From Spirochaetota bacterium (lineage in GTDB: Bacteria; Spirochaetota; Spirochaetia; Treponematales; UBA12059), in the NCBI GenBank assembly GCA_029560805.1, contig JAKQKE010000037.1, positions 1 through 33,391 of the forward strand: 33,391 nucleotides of DNA, in the 5' to 3' direction. The position numbers and the translations under genes were made by a program. Below are positions 1-8,332 of this stretch, one piece after another. The notes beneath the pieces are model-generated. The model searched no databases. It was not told where the DNA came from and saw only the letters and a program-made list of their open reading frames with translations. The stretch's first letter is position 1. Each line of letters opens with the position of its first letter.

Positions 1-553
1 GCATTACGCGGTTCAGCTCGCCGGCCTGCCTGACCAGGGTGTCCTTACGGTACTCCTCGTGGAGCCTGAGACGCTCTCCCTCGGCGTCTTCCGGCGACGG
101 CGGGTCGTCCCGCCTGATCACCGGCACGAACCAGCCGAGCAACGGAGTGAGCGCGAGGCGGCGGTCGGCAACGTCGACAGCCGGCGCCAGGAGCGCGACG
201 CGGTCGGGCGCGTAGTCGGCGGCCAGGATGACGGCTATGGCGCCGCCCATCGAGTGGCCGACTAGCCTCACCCTGCCGTACTCGGCAGCCAGCTCGATGT
301 ACGCGTCCCGCGCTCGTCTGACCCAATCGAGGGCTCCGGTCGCCATGAAGTCGGCCCTGTCGGTGCCGTGCCCTGGCAGGCGAGGCGCGTAGACGGTGTG
401 GCCGGCCCGGAACAGCGCTTCAGCCACATAGCCCATCTCGCCCGGGAAGCCGGTATAGCCGTGCACGAGTAGCACGGCGTCCGAGGCGCCAGGGCGGCGC
501 ATGAAGATGGGGATGGTCGACGGGCCGTGGCCCGGCAGATCGGTCGAGTTCAT
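1..553 (-). CDS. alpha/beta hydrolase, carboxylesterase or monoacylglycerol lipase-like (3' end beyond window)
   Basis: The visible 184 codons read as an alpha/beta-hydrolase fold enzyme starting MNSTDLPGHGP. The oxyanion-region motif LLVHGYTGFPGE is followed by LPGHGTDRADF and the nucleophile elbow GHSMGGA, whose Ser is the expected catalytic nucleophile. The catalytic Asp and His lie beyond the window edge. The order HGYTG...GHG...GHSMGG is typical of bacterial carboxylesterase/monoglyceride lipase proteins acting on short esters in the cytoplasm. No signal peptide is present. The ATG at 553 overlaps the stop of the TRAP permease as ATGA (550-553), so it is probably translated from the tatT-tatP-tatQM message. 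It might process an ester or lipid-like ligand imported by that transporter, but that link is inference from position. Confidence 0.85.
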   Translation of the reverse strand, partial: MNSTDLPGHGPSTIPIFMRRPGASDAVLLVHGYTGFPGEMGYVAEALFRAGHTVYAPRLPGHGTDRADFMATGALDWVRRARDAYIELAAEYGRVRLVGHSMGGAIAVILAADYAPDRVALLAPAVDVADRRLALTPLLGWFVPVIRRDDPPSPEDAEGERLRLHEEYRKDTLVRQAGELNRVM

Positions 554-2454
554 GGAGACCCTCCTGGTAGTAGCGCCAACGAGAACCATGGGATCCAGGT
601 GATCAGCGCGAGGACGACGAGCTGGGCCGCGAAGAACGGTAGTACGTCCTTATAGATCCTCATGACGGGCTTCCCGAAGGCGTAGCTCGCCAGGAACAGG
701 TTCATCCCTATCGGCGGCGTCAGGAAGCCTATGGACAGGTTGGCGATGAAGATGACGCCGAGGTGGACCGGGTGGACGCCATAGGCCAGCCCGATCGGAA
801 TGACGAGAGGCGATATGACGAGCACCGCGGAGAAGATGTCCATGAAGCAACCGACGACGAGCAGGGCCAGGTTGAGGAGCAACAGGAACACGAAGCGCGA
901 CGACACGGCCGAGGTGATCCACCCGGCGAACAGTTCCGGAACTCCGGCTTCCATCGTGTAGAAGGACAGGCCCCTGGCGGCGGCGATGATGATCAGGGCC
1001 CCTCCGGCTATGGGGACGGCCTCGCCGAGGGCCGCAGCGAGGCGCCTGGCGTCGAGATCCTTGCGTACGGGACCCTCCACCAGGACGACGTAGAGCAGCA
1101 CGATGGCGCCGATCTCGGTGAGGCCGGCGAAACCGGTCAGGTACAGCGCCACGATGATCAGCGGTATGAGTATCTCGGGCAGGGCCTTCCAGGAAGCGAT
1201 GGCGGCGGCCTTGCCGTCGAAGGCGCGCCTGGCCGCGCCCTTGCCGAGGCTCCTCGCGACTCCCATCGCGGCCATGGCGAGCACCAGCATGGCGCCGGGT
1301 AGGAGACCGCCCAGGAACATGTCACCTATCGTGAACGACGATTCGGCCCGTACCACGAAGGTGGCGTTGACCGCGTAGACGATCACCGCCATGCTCGGCG
1401 GGAAAAGTAGGCCCACCGACGACGAGGCGGTCAGGAAGCCGTGGGCGAAGCGCTCGTCGTAGGCCCCCGAGCCGGTCAGCACGGTGGCCAGAATGCCGCC
1501 GAGAGCCAGGATGGCCACTCCGTTGGCGCCGGTGAAGGTCGTGAAGAAGGCGCAGACCAGTACCGCGGCGAAGGCCTCGCCGCCGGGCATCCATCCGAAC
1601 CATTCGCGGAACACGGCGACCAGCCGACGTCCGGCGCCCGACTCGGACAGCACGAAGCCGGCCAGCGTGAACAGCGGGATGGCCGGCATGCTGTCGTTCA
1701 TGAACAGGCTGTAGGCCTCGCTCGGCATCAGCTCGACGGCCGAGCCAGCACCGAGGTACAGGAGTATGGCCGATCCGGCGATGACGGCGTAGAGGGGCAA
1801 GCCCCTGAACGCCAGCGCGACGAGCAGGACGATGAGGGGGATGGCGGCCGCGCCGCAGAACGCGCCTACGGCGGCTGCCGCGCCGTCGACGGGCTCGAGG
1901 TAGACGCCGAAGGCGGACAGGACGTTCGCTATCGGCGAGGCGGACAGGAAGACGCCGACGGCGAGCCCGGCGAACGAGGCCAGGCGGGCCCTTCCCTTGG
2001 GCCTGGCGAGGTCGGCGATCGTCATGAGGAGATATCCCACGGCCAGCGGCGAAGCGAAGACGGCGATCGGGACGCCGAAGGCCCGATCGGCCGGCTCGAA
2101 GCCGATCAGTACGAGCGACAGGCCGGCGAAGAACAGCGTCGTATCGACGGCCGTGGAGAAGGCCGACCTGAGCCCGGCTATCGTCATCCCGAGTCGGCCC
2201 TTCGCGGCGCCGGCGGAGCCGAGCGATAGGTGCGTCCCCCGGATACCGGCGACGGCAGCCGCGAAGAACGCGAGCGCTATGAGCGCGTGCTCGGTCAGCG
2301 GACCCGCTTCGGGCAGGCCTCGCCAGAAGAGGCGGGCCAGGATGAGGTTCAATACGGGGACCAGCGTCAGCGCGGCCGCGCCTAGAGCGGCGCAGGCCAT
2401 AGCCACGTTCAGGAGCGGGCCGAGACGCCCGGCGTCCGTTTCGTCCGTCGGCAT
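550..2454 (-). CDS. TRAP transporter permease, fused DctQ-DctM (TatQM)
   Basis: This 634-residue, very hydrophobic protein joins a DctQ-like small subunit (about residues 1-190, several membrane helices) to a DctM-type large subunit (about 200-634). The DctM half is recognised by NDSMPAIPLFTLAGFVLSES, FTGANGVAILALGGIL, SSSVGLLFPPSMAVIVYA and, near the end, NLSIGFLTPPIGMNLFLAS. DctM proteins of the IT superfamily use ion gradients to import a ligand delivered by a periplasmic binding protein. The fused form matches Tp0958 of Treponema pallidum. Its start lies one base after the stop of the binding-protein gene and its stop overlaps the start of the downstream hydrolase. The ligand cannot be read from the sequence; the related Treponema system has been proposed to carry hydrophobic molecules. 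Confidence 0.93.
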   Translation of the reverse strand: MPTDETDAGRLGPLLNVAMACAALGAAALTLVPVLNLILARLFWRGLPEAGPLTEHALIALAFFAAAVAGIRGTHLSLGSAGAAKGRLGMTIAGLRSAFSTAVDTTLFFAGLSLVLIGFEPADRAFGVPIAVFASPLAVGYLLMTIADLARPKGRARLASFAGLAVGVFLSASPIANVLSAFGVYLEPVDGAAAAVGAFCGAAAIPLIVLLVALAFRGLPLYAVIAGSAILLYLGAGSAVELMPSEAYSLFMNDSMPAIPLFTLAGFVLSESGAGRRLVAVFREWFGWMPGGEAFAAVLVCAFFTTFTGANGVAILALGGILATVLTGSGAYDERFAHGFLTASSSVGLLFPPSMAVIVYAVNATFVVRAESSFTIGDMFLGGLLPGAMLVLAMAAMGVARSLGKGAARRAFDGKAAAIASWKALPEILIPLIIVALYLTGFAGLTEIGAIVLLYVVLVEGPVRKDLDARRLAAALGEAVPIAGGALIIIAAARGLSFYTMEAGVPELFAGWITSAVSSRFVFLLLLNLALLVVGCFMDIFSAVLVISPLVIPIGLAYGVHPVHLGVIFIANLSIGFLTPPIGMNLFLASYAFGKPVMRIYKDVLPFFAAQLVVLALITWIPWFSLALLPGGSP

Positions 2455-2455
2455 G

Positions 2456-3442
2456 CTAACGGCCTATGGCCTCGTAGACGGCGGCGGTGAACTCCCGGCT
2501 GTACCAATCCGCCATGAAGCCTTCCACGGTCGACGAGAACAGCTCGTTCCAGGCGGCCGCGTCCGCCTGCGCGTAGGGCGGCACCTGTAGGCCGCCTCGC
2601 GTCATCGCCGCTATGCCCTCGTCTTCGAGCCTGGCCGCCTCGTTCCCTATATCGCGGCAGATACTCTCGGCGGCTTCGCGCAGGGCCGGCTTGAGCGCTT
2701 CGGGAACCCTGTCCCAGGACCTACGGTTGACGATGATGGCGCCGAAGAAGGGTGCGACCTTGAAACCGGTCATGTGCGTGACGACGCGCCGGTACTGCGA
2801 CCAGAGCGCGCCGACGAACAGCGGGCTCGAGTACATCGCGTCCATGGCGCCGGAGTTGAATTGCAGTAGCGTCGAGGCCGAGTCCGCCTGCACGGTGCGC
2901 ACGCCCAGGGATTGCATCACCTTGGTCAGCGCGTCCATGTTACGGTTGACGCCCATGCGCAGGTTGCGCAGGTCCTCGGGCGAGCGTAGCGGCCGGTTCG
3001 AGAAGAAGCGTATCCAGCCGGCCTTGGCGACCGCCACGATCTCGTAGCGATCGCCAAGGCGCTTCCTCAGGATGGGTAGGGCGGCGGCGATCGCCGCGTC
3101 GAATTCCGCGTCGTCGCGTATGACCGAGGGCATCGATAGGAAGAACACGTCCTTGTCGATGACGCCGAGCCCGCTCGTGTCGAGGACGGCCCCGTCGAGC
3201 GTGAATTTGAGCTTCTGGATCAGGTCCTCCATGCTCGAATTGGCGACGCTCTTGGGAAATACCACCTTGACGCGGCCCTCCGAAATTCTCGACCACTCGG
3301 CGGCTATCCGCTTGACGCCGAGGTCCCAGGGGCTGTTGACCGGCGCGTTCGAGCCTATCTGCAACGTGACGGCCTGAGCCGAGGCCGCGGACAGCCCGGC
3401 GACGAGCGACAGCGCGACGAGGACGATTTTAAGATGCCTCAT
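2456..3442 (-). CDS. TRAP transporter substrate-binding protein, DctP family (TatP)
   Basis: The 328-residue protein has a cleavable signal peptide (MRHLKIVLVALSLVAGLSAASAQA) and a DctP-type fold: an N-terminal strand TLQIGSNAPVNSPWDLGV, the central PLRSPEDLRNLRMGVNRN region carrying the Arg that usually contacts a ligand carboxylate, then FNSGAMDAMYSSPL. It should capture a ligand in the periplasm and pass it to TatQM. The start is supported by a G-rich ribosome site just upstream (CTGGGGGATAT) and by an ATGA overlap with tatT at 3439-3442. Arg in the LRMGVNR stretch fits an acidic ligand, but Tp0957-type proteins bind hydrophobic ones, so the substrate stays open. Confidence 0.9.
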   Translation of the reverse strand: MRHLKIVLVALSLVAGLSAASAQAVTLQIGSNAPVNSPWDLGVKRIAAEWSRISEGRVKVVFPKSVANSSMEDLIQKLKFTLDGAVLDTSGLGVIDKDVFFLSMPSVIRDDAEFDAAIAAALPILRKRLGDRYEIVAVAKAGWIRFFSNRPLRSPEDLRNLRMGVNRNMDALTKVMQSLGVRTVQADSASTLLQFNSGAMDAMYSSPLFVGALWSQYRRVVTHMTGFKVAPFFGAIIVNRRSWDRVPEALKPALREAAESICRDIGNEAARLEDEGIAAMTRGGLQVPPYAQADAAAWNELFSSTVEGFMADWYSREFTAAVYEAIGR

Positions 3443-4323
3443 ATATCCCCCAGGTAGAAATATAGATCCTTGTCGTCGAGCAGCCTTCGCGCCTTACGCC
3501 TGGCGATCGCGTCCATGAGGGCGGACTCCGGCCGATCCGGCAGGCCGAGCGCCGTCTCGAGCGCCTGAGCGAAGCCGTCCGCGTCTCCCTCCGGGGCGCA
3601 GACGGACGACGCGTACGCCACGAAAGCCCCAGGCGACGAGGCGCTCGACGCTGCCTTTGCCAGCTCGAAGGCCGCCCTTGCCTTGGCGCGGTCCCCGCCG
3701 AGCTCGGTGGGCAGGGAACCGTACACAGAGATGGCTAGCTCGTGCAACGCTCCGCCATTCCAGTCAGGCTCGACGGCTCGGGCCCGCTCGAACAGGGCCA
3801 GCGCGCCCGAGACTCTGGCGGCGTTGTCGAAGTCCATCGGGTCGGACGCGAAGGCGGCCAGGATAGCGGCCGCGGCCCAATACAGCGTCGGTACGTCTTT
3901 TTTACCGAGGCGGGCCAGGGACGGGTCCTCAGTGACGACGGCCAGACCAAGGGCGCCGGGCGCCCTGGCCTCGACGAACGGCGCTAGCAGGGCCGCCGCT
4001 CGCAGGTACAGCGCGTTGGCCCGCCTGGCGAGCCCCAGGCGCTCTTCGAAGGCCTCGTCGGGCAATAGGAACGCCTCGCCGTCGAGGAAGGCGTTGGCGT
4101 ACATCACGTAGAGCGACGCCACGAGCGTCGCTGCCCCTTGGTCATCGGGATCGGCGAGTTGGATCGCCTCCGCCGCCTTGATCATCGTCGGAAAGGCGTC
4201 CTTGGCTAGGGCCGGGTCGCTCTCGCGCATGAAGGCGCGGGAGGCGTAGTCGCCGGCATCGAGAAGGGCGCAACCCTGCAGGGCAAGCGCGACAGCCATG
4301 GCGAAACGCATGAATTTCTTCAT
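3439..4323 (-). CDS. TatT-like TRAP-associated lipoprotein (TPR-like)
   Basis: The protein is 294 residues when started at 4323 (MKKFMRFAMAVALALQGC). This gives a short lipoprotein signal with lipobox LQGC, so Cys18 would be lipidated; an upstream in-frame ATG at 4452 would bury the signal and is unlikely. The rest is an Ala/Leu-rich all-helical protein with repeats resembling TPRs (ANALYLRAAALLAPF, RAKARAAFELAKAA) and the family-like segment ESDPALAKDAFPTMIKAAEAI. It matches TatT (Tp0956), a TPR-fold lipoprotein reported to partner the TRAP binding protein in Treponema. It is first in the operon. No Shine-Dalgarno precedes the ATG; a promoter-like element lies directly upstream instead. Confidence 0.85.
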   Translation of the reverse strand: MKKFMRFAMAVALALQGCALLDAGDYASRAFMRESDPALAKDAFPTMIKAAEAIQLADPDDQGAATLVASLYVMYANAFLDGEAFLLPDEAFEERLGLARRANALYLRAAALLAPFVEARAPGALGLAVVTEDPSLARLGKKDVPTLYWAAAAILAAFASDPMDFDNAARVSGALALFERARAVEPDWNGGALHELAISVYGSLPTELGGDRAKARAAFELAKAASSASSPGAFVAYASSVCAPEGDADGFAQALETALGLPDRPESALMDAIARRKARRLLDDKDLYFYLGDI

Positions 4324-4358
4324 ACGGATAGTATTTATGCTCGTCGTCTGGCTGTCAA
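4324..4358 (-). promoter_or_regulatory. Candidate promoter of the tatT operon, near-leaderless
   Basis: On the minus strand, TTGACA (4353-4358, perfect -35) is followed after 19 bases by TACTAT (4328-4333). The ATG of tatT begins only four bases later, so the predicted transcript would have essentially no leader, and no purine-rich ribosome site is present. The 19-base spacer is longer than ideal, so confidence is moderate. Confidence 0.45.
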
Positions 4359-4423
4359 CCGCGTTCGCTTCAGCCCGGGTTAGGATCCTGTGGATAGCGC
4401 TTGCGCCGGAGAAACGTGATACG

Positions 4424-4458
4424 TTGAAACTTGACGGAATACGGTATACCATTCTCCG
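4424..4458 (+). promoter_or_regulatory. Candidate leaderless promoter of the ABC exporter operon
   Basis: TTGAAA (4424-4429), a 17-base spacer and TACCAT (4447-4452) precede the ATG at 4459 by exactly six bases. No Shine-Dalgarno is visible. Together with the divergent tatT promoter this fills the 135-base intergenic region. Confidence 0.45.
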
Positions 4459-6228
4459 ATGCTAAAGGAATTCAAGAGCCTGCTCCCGTACCTGAGGCGT
4501 TACAAGTGGCACTACGCGCTCGGCCTCCTCAGCCTCGTCGTCGTGGACGCCGCGCAGTTGCTCCTTCCCCAGTACCTGCGTAAGGCCGTCGACTCGATAG
4601 CGGCCGACGGACCGCGATCGATCGTCGCCGCCATCGGCGCGTCCATGGTCGCCACGGCCGCGGCCATCGCCGTCGGGCGCTTCCTATGGCGCTATTTCAT
4701 ACACGGCGCCTCGCGCCGCATCGAGACGGAACTGCGCGACCGATTGTTCGCCAGGCTCATGAGCCTACCTGGCTCGTACTTCGGCGAGCACGCCGCGGGC
4801 GACATCATGGCCAGGGCCACGAACGACATGCAGGCGATACGCAAGGCCACCGGTATGGCTTTCGTCGCCTTCGTTGACGGGGCCTTCATGTCTGTCGCCA
4901 TACTCGCGGTGATGATAGCCCAGAACCCGGGCACGACCCTGTTGACCATCGCGCCTCTGCCGCTGATATCCGTGCTCATCGTCGTCTTCGGCTCCATGGT
5001 CGGCAAGCGCTTCGAGCGCGTCCAAGCCCTGTACTCGGGCATGAGTTCGGTGGCCCAGGAGACGTTCCAGGGCATACGCGTGGTCCAGTCCTTCGTCAAG
5101 GAGGACGAATTCGCCAAGCGCTTCTCCGAGGCGAACGACCGCTACCGCGCGGCCTCGATGAGCCTCGTGATGATCTACGGCTTCTTCTTCCCACTCATTT
5201 CGTTCCTGGCCGGACTGACGACCCTCGTGCTGATGGTCGCCGGCGGCGCCGCCGTCATCGAGAACCGCATGACGCCAGGGGCCCTCGCGGCGATGCTGTC
5301 GTACCTCGAGATGCTCATCTGGCCGATGATAGGCGCCGGCTTTACCGTGAACATGCTCCAGCAGGGAGCCGCCAGCCTCAAACGGGTCAACGAGGTGCTG
5401 CATAGCGAGCCGGAGCCCAGATTCGCGCCAGGCGCCCTCCAGGTCGCGGTCGCCGCGCCCAGGGGCGGCGTGGCGTTCGATGGGCTGACCGTCCTGTATC
5501 CCGGTAGCTCGCGCCCCGCCCTCGACGGCGTCGAGCTGGCCATAGGCGAGGGCCGGGTCCTCGGCGTGCTCGGCCGGGTGGGCAGCGGCAAGTCGACCCT
5601 GGTCAAGACGTTGCCGCGCATCGTCGAGCCTCCTCGCGGGGCGGTCCGCTTCGGCGGCGTCGATGTCGGCTCGTACCCGCTCGAGGCGTTGCGCTCGGCC
5701 ATAGGCTTCGTGCCCCAGGATAGCTTCCTGTTCTCCGACAGCCTGCGCGCCAATATATGCTTCGCCGACCCCGACCTGTCGGCCTCGCGTTTCGAGGAGG
5801 TCGTGGCCATCGCGGCGCTCGAGCGCGACGAGAAGCTATTCGCCCGCGGCTGGGACACGGTCGTGGGCGAGCGGGGCCTGACCCTCTCGGGCGGCCAGAA
5901 GCAGCGGGTGGCCATAGCGAGGGCTTTGGCGCGCGATCCGGAACTGCTCGTGCTCGACGATTCGCTGTCGGCGGTGGACGCCGAGACCGAGGAAGCCATC
6001 GTCGAGGCATTGCTGGCCGACAGGGCCGGCAAGACGACCATCATCATATCCAACCGGGTCTCGACGCTCAGGCGGGCGGACCTGGTGGCCGTGCTCGACG
6101 GCGGCCGGCTCGCCCAGTTCGGTTCGCCAGCCGAGCTGGCCGGGGCGGACGGCTTCTACGCCGAGATAGCGGCGCTCCAGGCCCTGAGCGCCGAGCCCGA
6201 GGCCCGAGGGGAGCGAGCCGATGCCTGA
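4459..6228 (+). CDS. Type IV ABC exporter subunit with degenerate ATP site (membrane and ATPase domains)
   Basis: This 589-residue half-transporter has six membrane helices (about 15-300) then an ATPase domain. Walker A is GRVGSGKS (372-379), the signature is a canonical LSGGQ (476-480), and Walker B is LLVLDDS, where the usual catalytic Glu is Asp501. The H-loop His is replaced by Asn532 (IISNRVST). An Asp-for-Glu change with a lost H-loop His, beside an intact LSGGQ, is the signature of the non-catalytic partner in heterodimeric exporters such as TM287/288. The partner is the next gene, which it overlaps by eight bases. Such exporters expel drugs, lipids or peptides; the cargo is not evident. 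Seven of its first 14 Ile codons are ATA, odd for this GC content. Confidence 0.93.
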   Translation: MLKEFKSLLPYLRRYKWHYALGLLSLVVVDAAQLLLPQYLRKAVDSIAADGPRSIVAAIGASMVATAAAIAVGRFLWRYFIHGASRRIETELRDRLFARLMSLPGSYFGEHAAGDIMARATNDMQAIRKATGMAFVAFVDGAFMSVAILAVMIAQNPGTTLLTIAPLPLISVLIVVFGSMVGKRFERVQALYSGMSSVAQETFQGIRVVQSFVKEDEFAKRFSEANDRYRAASMSLVMIYGFFFPLISFLAGLTTLVLMVAGGAAVIENRMTPGALAAMLSYLEMLIWPMIGAGFTVNMLQQGAASLKRVNEVLHSEPEPRFAPGALQVAVAAPRGGVAFDGLTVLYPGSSRPALDGVELAIGEGRVLGVLGRVGSGKSTLVKTLPRIVEPPRGAVRFGGVDVGSYPLEALRSAIGFVPQDSFLFSDSLRANICFADPDLSASRFEEVVAIAALERDEKLFARGWDTVVGERGLTLSGGQKQRVAIARALARDPELLVLDDSLSAVDAETEEAIVEALLADRAGKTTIIISNRVSTLRRADLVAVLDGGRLAQFGSPAELAGADGFYAEIAALQALSAEPEARGERADA

Positions 6229-8332
6229 TTTCTTCGAGACCGACGACATCGTCAAGAGCTACGACGGAGCCATAGTCAGGCGCATCTTCGCCTACGTCAA
6301 GCCATACAAGGGCCTCCTGGCGGCGGCGACGCTGACACTGGCCCTGTCCACCATCGGCGAGCTCGTCACGCCGGTACTCGTCCAGCGCTCCATCGACGAG
6401 GCCCTCGTCGTTTCGTGGGTCTCTCTGGACACCGAGCTAGCCTCGGGCCCCAGGCTGAGAGGGATAGACGTACCGTCCGACGCGCCGCGAGCCGGCGGCA
6501 GGCTGTACCTGCGCTCCGGCGAGCTGGCCTCGCTATCGTCCCGAGTGCGAGAGGACCTCGAACGCGACGGCTCGCTCGACCCGGGCCCGTACTACCTGGC
6601 GCAGGTCGTAGACGCCGAGGCCTTGCCGGACGTGGTAGCCGCCGACCTTGGAGTCCCGGGCGGCCCGGTCCTCGCCGACGGCTGGCTCGTCGCGCCGTCG
6701 GCCTATGTCGCGTCGCTATCAGCGGAGGACGCCCGAGCGTTGCGCTCCGAGGACCGGCGGGTCGTCCGCCTGTACGGCTGGACCCTCCTCGCCGTCCTGA
6801 TCGTCGTCCTCTTCTCGACCTTCGCCCAGGCTTGGACCACGAGCCTCATAGGCCAGAACGTGATGAAGGACCTGCGTATGGACCTGTTCAAGCGGACGAG
6901 CCGCCGCTCCATAGCCAGCCTGTCCAGGCAACCGGTAGGCCGGCTCGTCACGAGGCTGACGAGCGACGTCGAGACGATCAACGAATTCTTCACGAACGTC
7001 GTCGTATCGTTCATCAAGGACCTGAGCCTGATGGCCGGATCCCTCGTCGTGCTGGTCGCGATGAGCCCGCGCCTGGCTTTCATAGCGATCGCCACCCTGC
7101 CGCCGGTCCTCGTCGCGACCGGCGTCTCCAGGCGCAAGGCCCGGGACGCGTTCCGCAGGCAGCGGACCTGGCTGTCCAAGGTGAACGCCTTCATAGCCGA
7201 GCACATAGCCGGCGTCGCGATCGTCAAGCTGTTCGGTCGCGAGCGGGCCTCTTCCGAGGCCTTCGCGCGCGACGACGCTGAGCTGATGCGGGCGAACCTC
7301 GGCGAGATGTACGTGTTCGCGGTGTTCAGGCCGGTCATCGAGTTCCTATCGTCGGTGTCGATAGCCGTGATCCTGTGGTTCGGCGCCGGCTTCCACGGTT
7401 CCGCCCTGATCACGCTCGGCACGCTCATCGCCTTCGTCAACCTGATCAGGATGTTCTACTCGCCGCTCCAGGACATCTCCGAGAAGTACACGATGCTCCA
7501 GAGCGCGATGGCCGGCGGAGAGCGGGTCTTCAAGCTGCTGGACGACGACGAGCGCATCCCCGACGAGCCGACGGCGAGCCTGACCGTCCCGGTTCGGGGG
7601 CGCATCGAGTTCGACCATGTCTGGTTCGCGTACAAGGGCGAGGACTGGGTACTGCGCGACCTGTCGTTCACGGTGGAGCCGGGCGAGACCCTCGCGATCG
7701 TCGGCTATACCGGGGCCGGCAAGAGCACCGTCGGCTCGCTCCTGGCCAGGCTCTGGGACCCTCAGCGCGGCGAGATACGGCTGGACGGCGTGCCGATACG
7801 GGAGCTGCCCCTCGACGCGCTACGCTCGTCGATACGGCCGGTGATGCAGGACGTGTTCCTGTTCTCGGGCACCGTCGCGGGCAATATCGACCTGGGGCTC
7901 GGCCTCGGAGCGGACGATATCCGGAGAGCGGCCGAGGCCGTGCGGGCCGCCGGCTTCATCGAGCGCTTGGAAGGCGGCTACGGCGCCACGCTCGGCGAGG
8001 GGGCCGCGACGTTGTCCTCCGGTCAGCGGCAGCTCCTGTCGTTCGCGCGCGTCGTCGCGCACGACCCGGCCATCGTCGTGCTGGACGAGGCGACCAGCTC
8101 GGTGGATACCGAGACCGAGCAGCTCCTGCAGGAGGGCCTGGCGGCGATGATGCGCGGCCGGACGACCGTCGCCATAGCCCACCGCCTGTCGACCATACGC
8201 CACGCCGACCGCATTATAGTGCTCGCGGACGGCAGGCTGGCCGAGGAAGGCGATCACGATAGTCTTATCGCCAAAGGCGGCATATACTACAACCTGTACC
8301 GCCTGCAATACCAAGGGGAGGCTTCCGCCTAA
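6221..8332 (+). CDS. Type IV ABC exporter subunit with catalytic ATP site and large extracytoplasmic insertion
   Basis: This 703-residue subunit complements the previous one. Walker A is GYTGAGKST (495-503), Walker B ends VVLDE with catalytic Glu623, and H-loop His654 is present (IAHRLST), but the signature is LSSGQ (598-602) rather than LSGGQ. The pair therefore forms one competent and one degenerate ATP site. About 120 residues (roughly 62-183) are inserted between the first two helices, where exporters usually have a short loop. The insert is hydrophilic (YLRSGELASL, GGPVLADGWLVAPS) and should lie outside the cytoplasmic membrane; I do not recognise its fold. The ATG at 6221 has an AGGGGAG ribosome site. 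Its stop shares a base with the start of the regulator gene (TAATG). Confidence 0.93.
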   Translation: MPDFFETDDIVKSYDGAIVRRIFAYVKPYKGLLAAATLTLALSTIGELVTPVLVQRSIDEALVVSWVSLDTELASGPRLRGIDVPSDAPRAGGRLYLRSGELASLSSRVREDLERDGSLDPGPYYLAQVVDAEALPDVVAADLGVPGGPVLADGWLVAPSAYVASLSAEDARALRSEDRRVVRLYGWTLLAVLIVVLFSTFAQAWTTSLIGQNVMKDLRMDLFKRTSRRSIASLSRQPVGRLVTRLTSDVETINEFFTNVVVSFIKDLSLMAGSLVVLVAMSPRLAFIAIATLPPVLVATGVSRRKARDAFRRQRTWLSKVNAFIAEHIAGVAIVKLFGRERASSEAFARDDAELMRANLGEMYVFAVFRPVIEFLSSVSIAVILWFGAGFHGSALITLGTLIAFVNLIRMFYSPLQDISEKYTMLQSAMAGGERVFKLLDDDERIPDEPTASLTVPVRGRIEFDHVWFAYKGEDWVLRDLSFTVEPGETLAIVGYTGAGKSTVGSLLARLWDPQRGEIRLDGVPIRELPLDALRSSIRPVMQDVFLFSGTVAGNIDLGLGLGADDIRRAAEAVRAAGFIERLEGGYGATLGEGAATLSSGQRQLLSFARVVAHDPAIVVLDEATSSVDTETEQLLQEGLAAMMRGRTTVAIAHRLSTIRHADRIIVLADGRLAEEGDHDSLIAKGGIYYNLYRLQYQGEASA

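Noticed and set aside
1441-2229. A long plus-strand frame antisense to the TRAP permease
   Set aside because: Composition is Gly/Arg/Glu/Gln-rich without motifs, while the minus strand encodes a clear DctQ-DctM protein.
4324-4458. Sigma-54 (-24/-12) promoter for the operon containing the sigma-54 activator
   Set aside because: No TGGC-N8-TGC pair was found here or elsewhere by eye; sigma-70-like elements fit better.
5571-6060. Sequencing error or decay in the first exporter subunit because Walker B and H-loop are altered
   Set aside because: The changes match the known degenerate subunit of heterodimers and the frame is intact throughout.
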